From NCBI RefSeq assembly GCF_031195445.1, contig NZ_CP133480.1:2968501-3032500 (forward strand): DNA of 64,000 bases, given 5' to 3'. The notes beneath the pieces were generated by a model. That model did no database searches. It saw only the letters and a list, made by a program, of their open reading frames with translations, and was not told the origin of the DNA. This document shows, one piece after another, positions 62,861 through 64,000 of this stretch; the first letter of the stretch is position 1, and the number at the start of each line of letters is the position of its first letter. A program made the position numbers and the translations under genes. The stretch comes from Acuticoccus sp. MNP-M23. GTDB taxonomy: Bacteria; Pseudomonadota; Alphaproteobacteria; Rhizobiales; Amorphaceae.

Positions 62861-64000
62861 TGCGCGAAGCATTGATTGTTGCAACGGCGCGCACGCCGAT
62901 CGGCAAGGCCTTTCGCGGCGCCTTCAACGACACGCAGGCGCAGACGCTGGGGGGGCACGCCGTTGCCCACGCTGTGCGCCGCGCCGGTGTGGACCCTGCC
63001 GAGGTTGAGGACTGCATCATCGGCGCGGCCATCCAGGAGGGGTCGACCAGCTACAATGTCGGCCGTCAGGTGGCGATTGCCGCAGGATTGCCGGACACGG
63101 TGGCCGGCATGTCGGTGGACCGGCAGTGCGCGTCCGGCCTCATGGCCATTGCCATCGCAGCCCGGCAGATCGTGCACGACGGGATGGCAATTGCCGTGGG
63201 CGGTGGGCTGGAATCCATCAGCCTGACCCAGAACGCCCATCGCAACACCTTTCGCGACCGCGACCCGGTGGTGACGGCGCACTGCCCGGCCTTCTACCTG
63301 TCGATGCTGGAAACCGCCGAAGTGGTGGCCGAACGCACCGGCATCTCCCGTCAGGCACAGGATGCTTACGCGCTCTGGTCCCAGCAGCGCACGGCGGATG
63401 CGCAGGCGGCCGGCCGTTTCGATGCCGAGATCGTGCCACTCACCACCACCATGCAGGTGACGGATCGTGCCACGGGGGAGGTGTCCGCCCGCGAAATCAC
63501 GCTGGACGCGGACGAGGGCAACCGGCCGCAGACCACCCTTGAGGGCCTTGCCGCGCTGAAGCCGGTGTTTTCCGGCGGCATGACCATCAAAACCGGTCAT
63601 TTCATCACCGCCGGCAACGCCAGCCAGCTTTCCGACGGCGCGGCCGCATCGGTGCTGATGGAAGCGGGGGAGGCGGCCCGGCGGGGGCTTGCGCCGCTCG
63701 GCCGGTTTGCAGGCATGGCGGTTGCCGGTTGCGCGCCGGAGACCATGGGGCTGGGGCCGGTCCACGCTGTCCCCCGGCTTCTGGCGCAGCACGGCCTTTC
63801 GGTCGCCGATGTGGGGCTCTGGGAACTGAACGAGGCGTTTGCAGTGCAGGTGCTGGCCTGCCGCGACCAGCTCGGCATCCCCGACGAGCGGCTCAATGTC
63901 AGCGGCGGGGCCATTGCGGTCGGCCATCCCTATGGCATGTCGGGGGCGAGGATGGTGGGTCATGCGCTTTTGGAGGGGAGGCGGCGCGGTGTGCGATGGG
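62860..64000 (+). CDS. Acetyl-CoA C-acyltransferase (thiolase), 3' end outside window
   Basis: Thiolase, at least 380 residues visible, cut by the right edge. The nucleophilic Cys is in SVDRQCASGLMAIAIAARQI (about residue 89), GGGLESIS follows, then GGMTIKTGHFITAGNASQLSDGAAA, the NEAFAVQ motif and SGGAIAVGHPYGMSGAR with the catalytic His. The last C-x-G motif lies beyond base 64000. The start ATG overlaps the MaoC-like stop by one base (TGATG). Either degradative (beta-oxidation) or biosynthetic; the operon with an acyl-CoA ligase favours acyl-CoA degradation or remodelling. Confidence 0.94.
   Translation, partial: MREALIVATARTPIGKAFRGAFNDTQAQTLGGHAVAHAVRRAGVDPAEVEDCIIGAAIQEGSTSYNVGRQVAIAAGLPDTVAGMSVDRQCASGLMAIAIAARQIVHDGMAIAVGGGLESISLTQNAHRNTFRDRDPVVTAHCPAFYLSMLETAEVVAERTGISRQAQDAYALWSQQRTADAQAAGRFDAEIVPLTTTMQVTDRATGEVSAREITLDADEGNRPQTTLEGLAALKPVFSGGMTIKTGHFITAGNASQLSDGAAASVLMEAGEAARRGLAPLGRFAGMAVAGCAPETMGLGPVHAVPRLLAQHGLSVADVGLWELNEAFAVQVLACRDQLGIPDERLNVSGGAIAVGHPYGMSGARMVGHALLEGRRRGVRW

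Noticed and set aside
1-64000. tRNA, rRNA, insertion sequences, prophage or integrative elements
   Set aside because: No cloverleaf with a recognisable T-loop, no transposase or integrase, and no flanking direct repeats were seen when reading the intergenic gaps and gene products.

Overview
The window is about 64 kb of GC-rich, densely packed chromosomal DNA. The gene content points to an alphaproteobacterium, most likely of the order Hyphomicrobiales (Rhizobiales). The evidence is the run tsf-pyrH-frr-uppS-cdsA-dxr-rseP-bamA-lpxD-fabZ-lpxA-lpxI-lpxB with LpxI rather than LpxH, a gltX/gltA neighbourhood, a sfsA-map-radC block, a twin-transmembrane HIG1-like gene next to a PduO-type adenosyltransferase, and a FecR / CHASE2-cyclase cluster. 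This placement is inference; there is no rRNA gene in the window to fix it.

Layout. (1) 1-6.3 kb: a CHASE2 adenylate cyclase (minus, cut by the window edge) is divergent from a TPR-plus-beta-barrel outer-membrane protein and a 964-residue FecR-domain protein. The C-terminal part of the FecR protein looks like the glycine-rich barrel of Slam (type XI) secretion substrates. This is the most novel-looking unit. (2) 6.4-13.5 kb: a secreted Ntn hydrolase, then a minus-strand metabolic block (3-hydroxyacyl-CoA dehydrogenase, etfA, etfB, cobalamin adenosyltransferase, HIG1-like protein, UbiH-family hydroxylase) and tesB on plus. (3) 13.7-16.2 kb: a kexin-like RTX subtilase, probably a type I secretion substrate. 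(4) 16.2-25.2 kb: a carbohydrate-type ABC uptake system with a SIS protein, an MBL-fold hydrolase, an argininosuccinate-lyase homologue and a ROK regulator. (5) 25.2-33.2 kb: a large AsmA-family protein, a FAD-linked D-2-hydroxyacid dehydrogenase, a hot-dog thioesterase and a ClC chloride transporter. (6) 33.5-38.9 kb, all minus: radC, map, sfsA, nfeD-like, SPFH/stomatin, rpsB. (7) 39.2-53.4 kb, all plus: carbonic anhydrase, tsf, pyrH, frr, uppS, cdsA, dxr, rseP, bamA, lpxD, fabZ, lpxA, lpxI, lpxB. This block serves translation and envelope biogenesis: isoprenoid carrier, phospholipid, outer-membrane protein assembly and lipid A. (8) 53.4-59.8 kb: comEC, gltX, an MFS transporter, gltA. (9) 60-64 kb: an acyl-CoA ligase, SDR, MaoC-like and thiolase operon, cut by the right edge.

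Notable features. rpsB is inverted relative to tsf and separated from it by a carbonic anhydrase gene, although rpsB-tsf is normally a co-directional pair. Several essential genes appear to use TTG or GTG starts (etfA, lpxA, lpxB, pyrH, uppS, cdsA, comEC, asmA-like), often overlapping the upstream stop codon. Four good intrinsic terminators were found, including one between bamA and lpxD. No tRNA, rRNA, insertion sequence, prophage or CRISPR array was recognised. All identifications come from reading translated sequence and known motifs; no database search was run.
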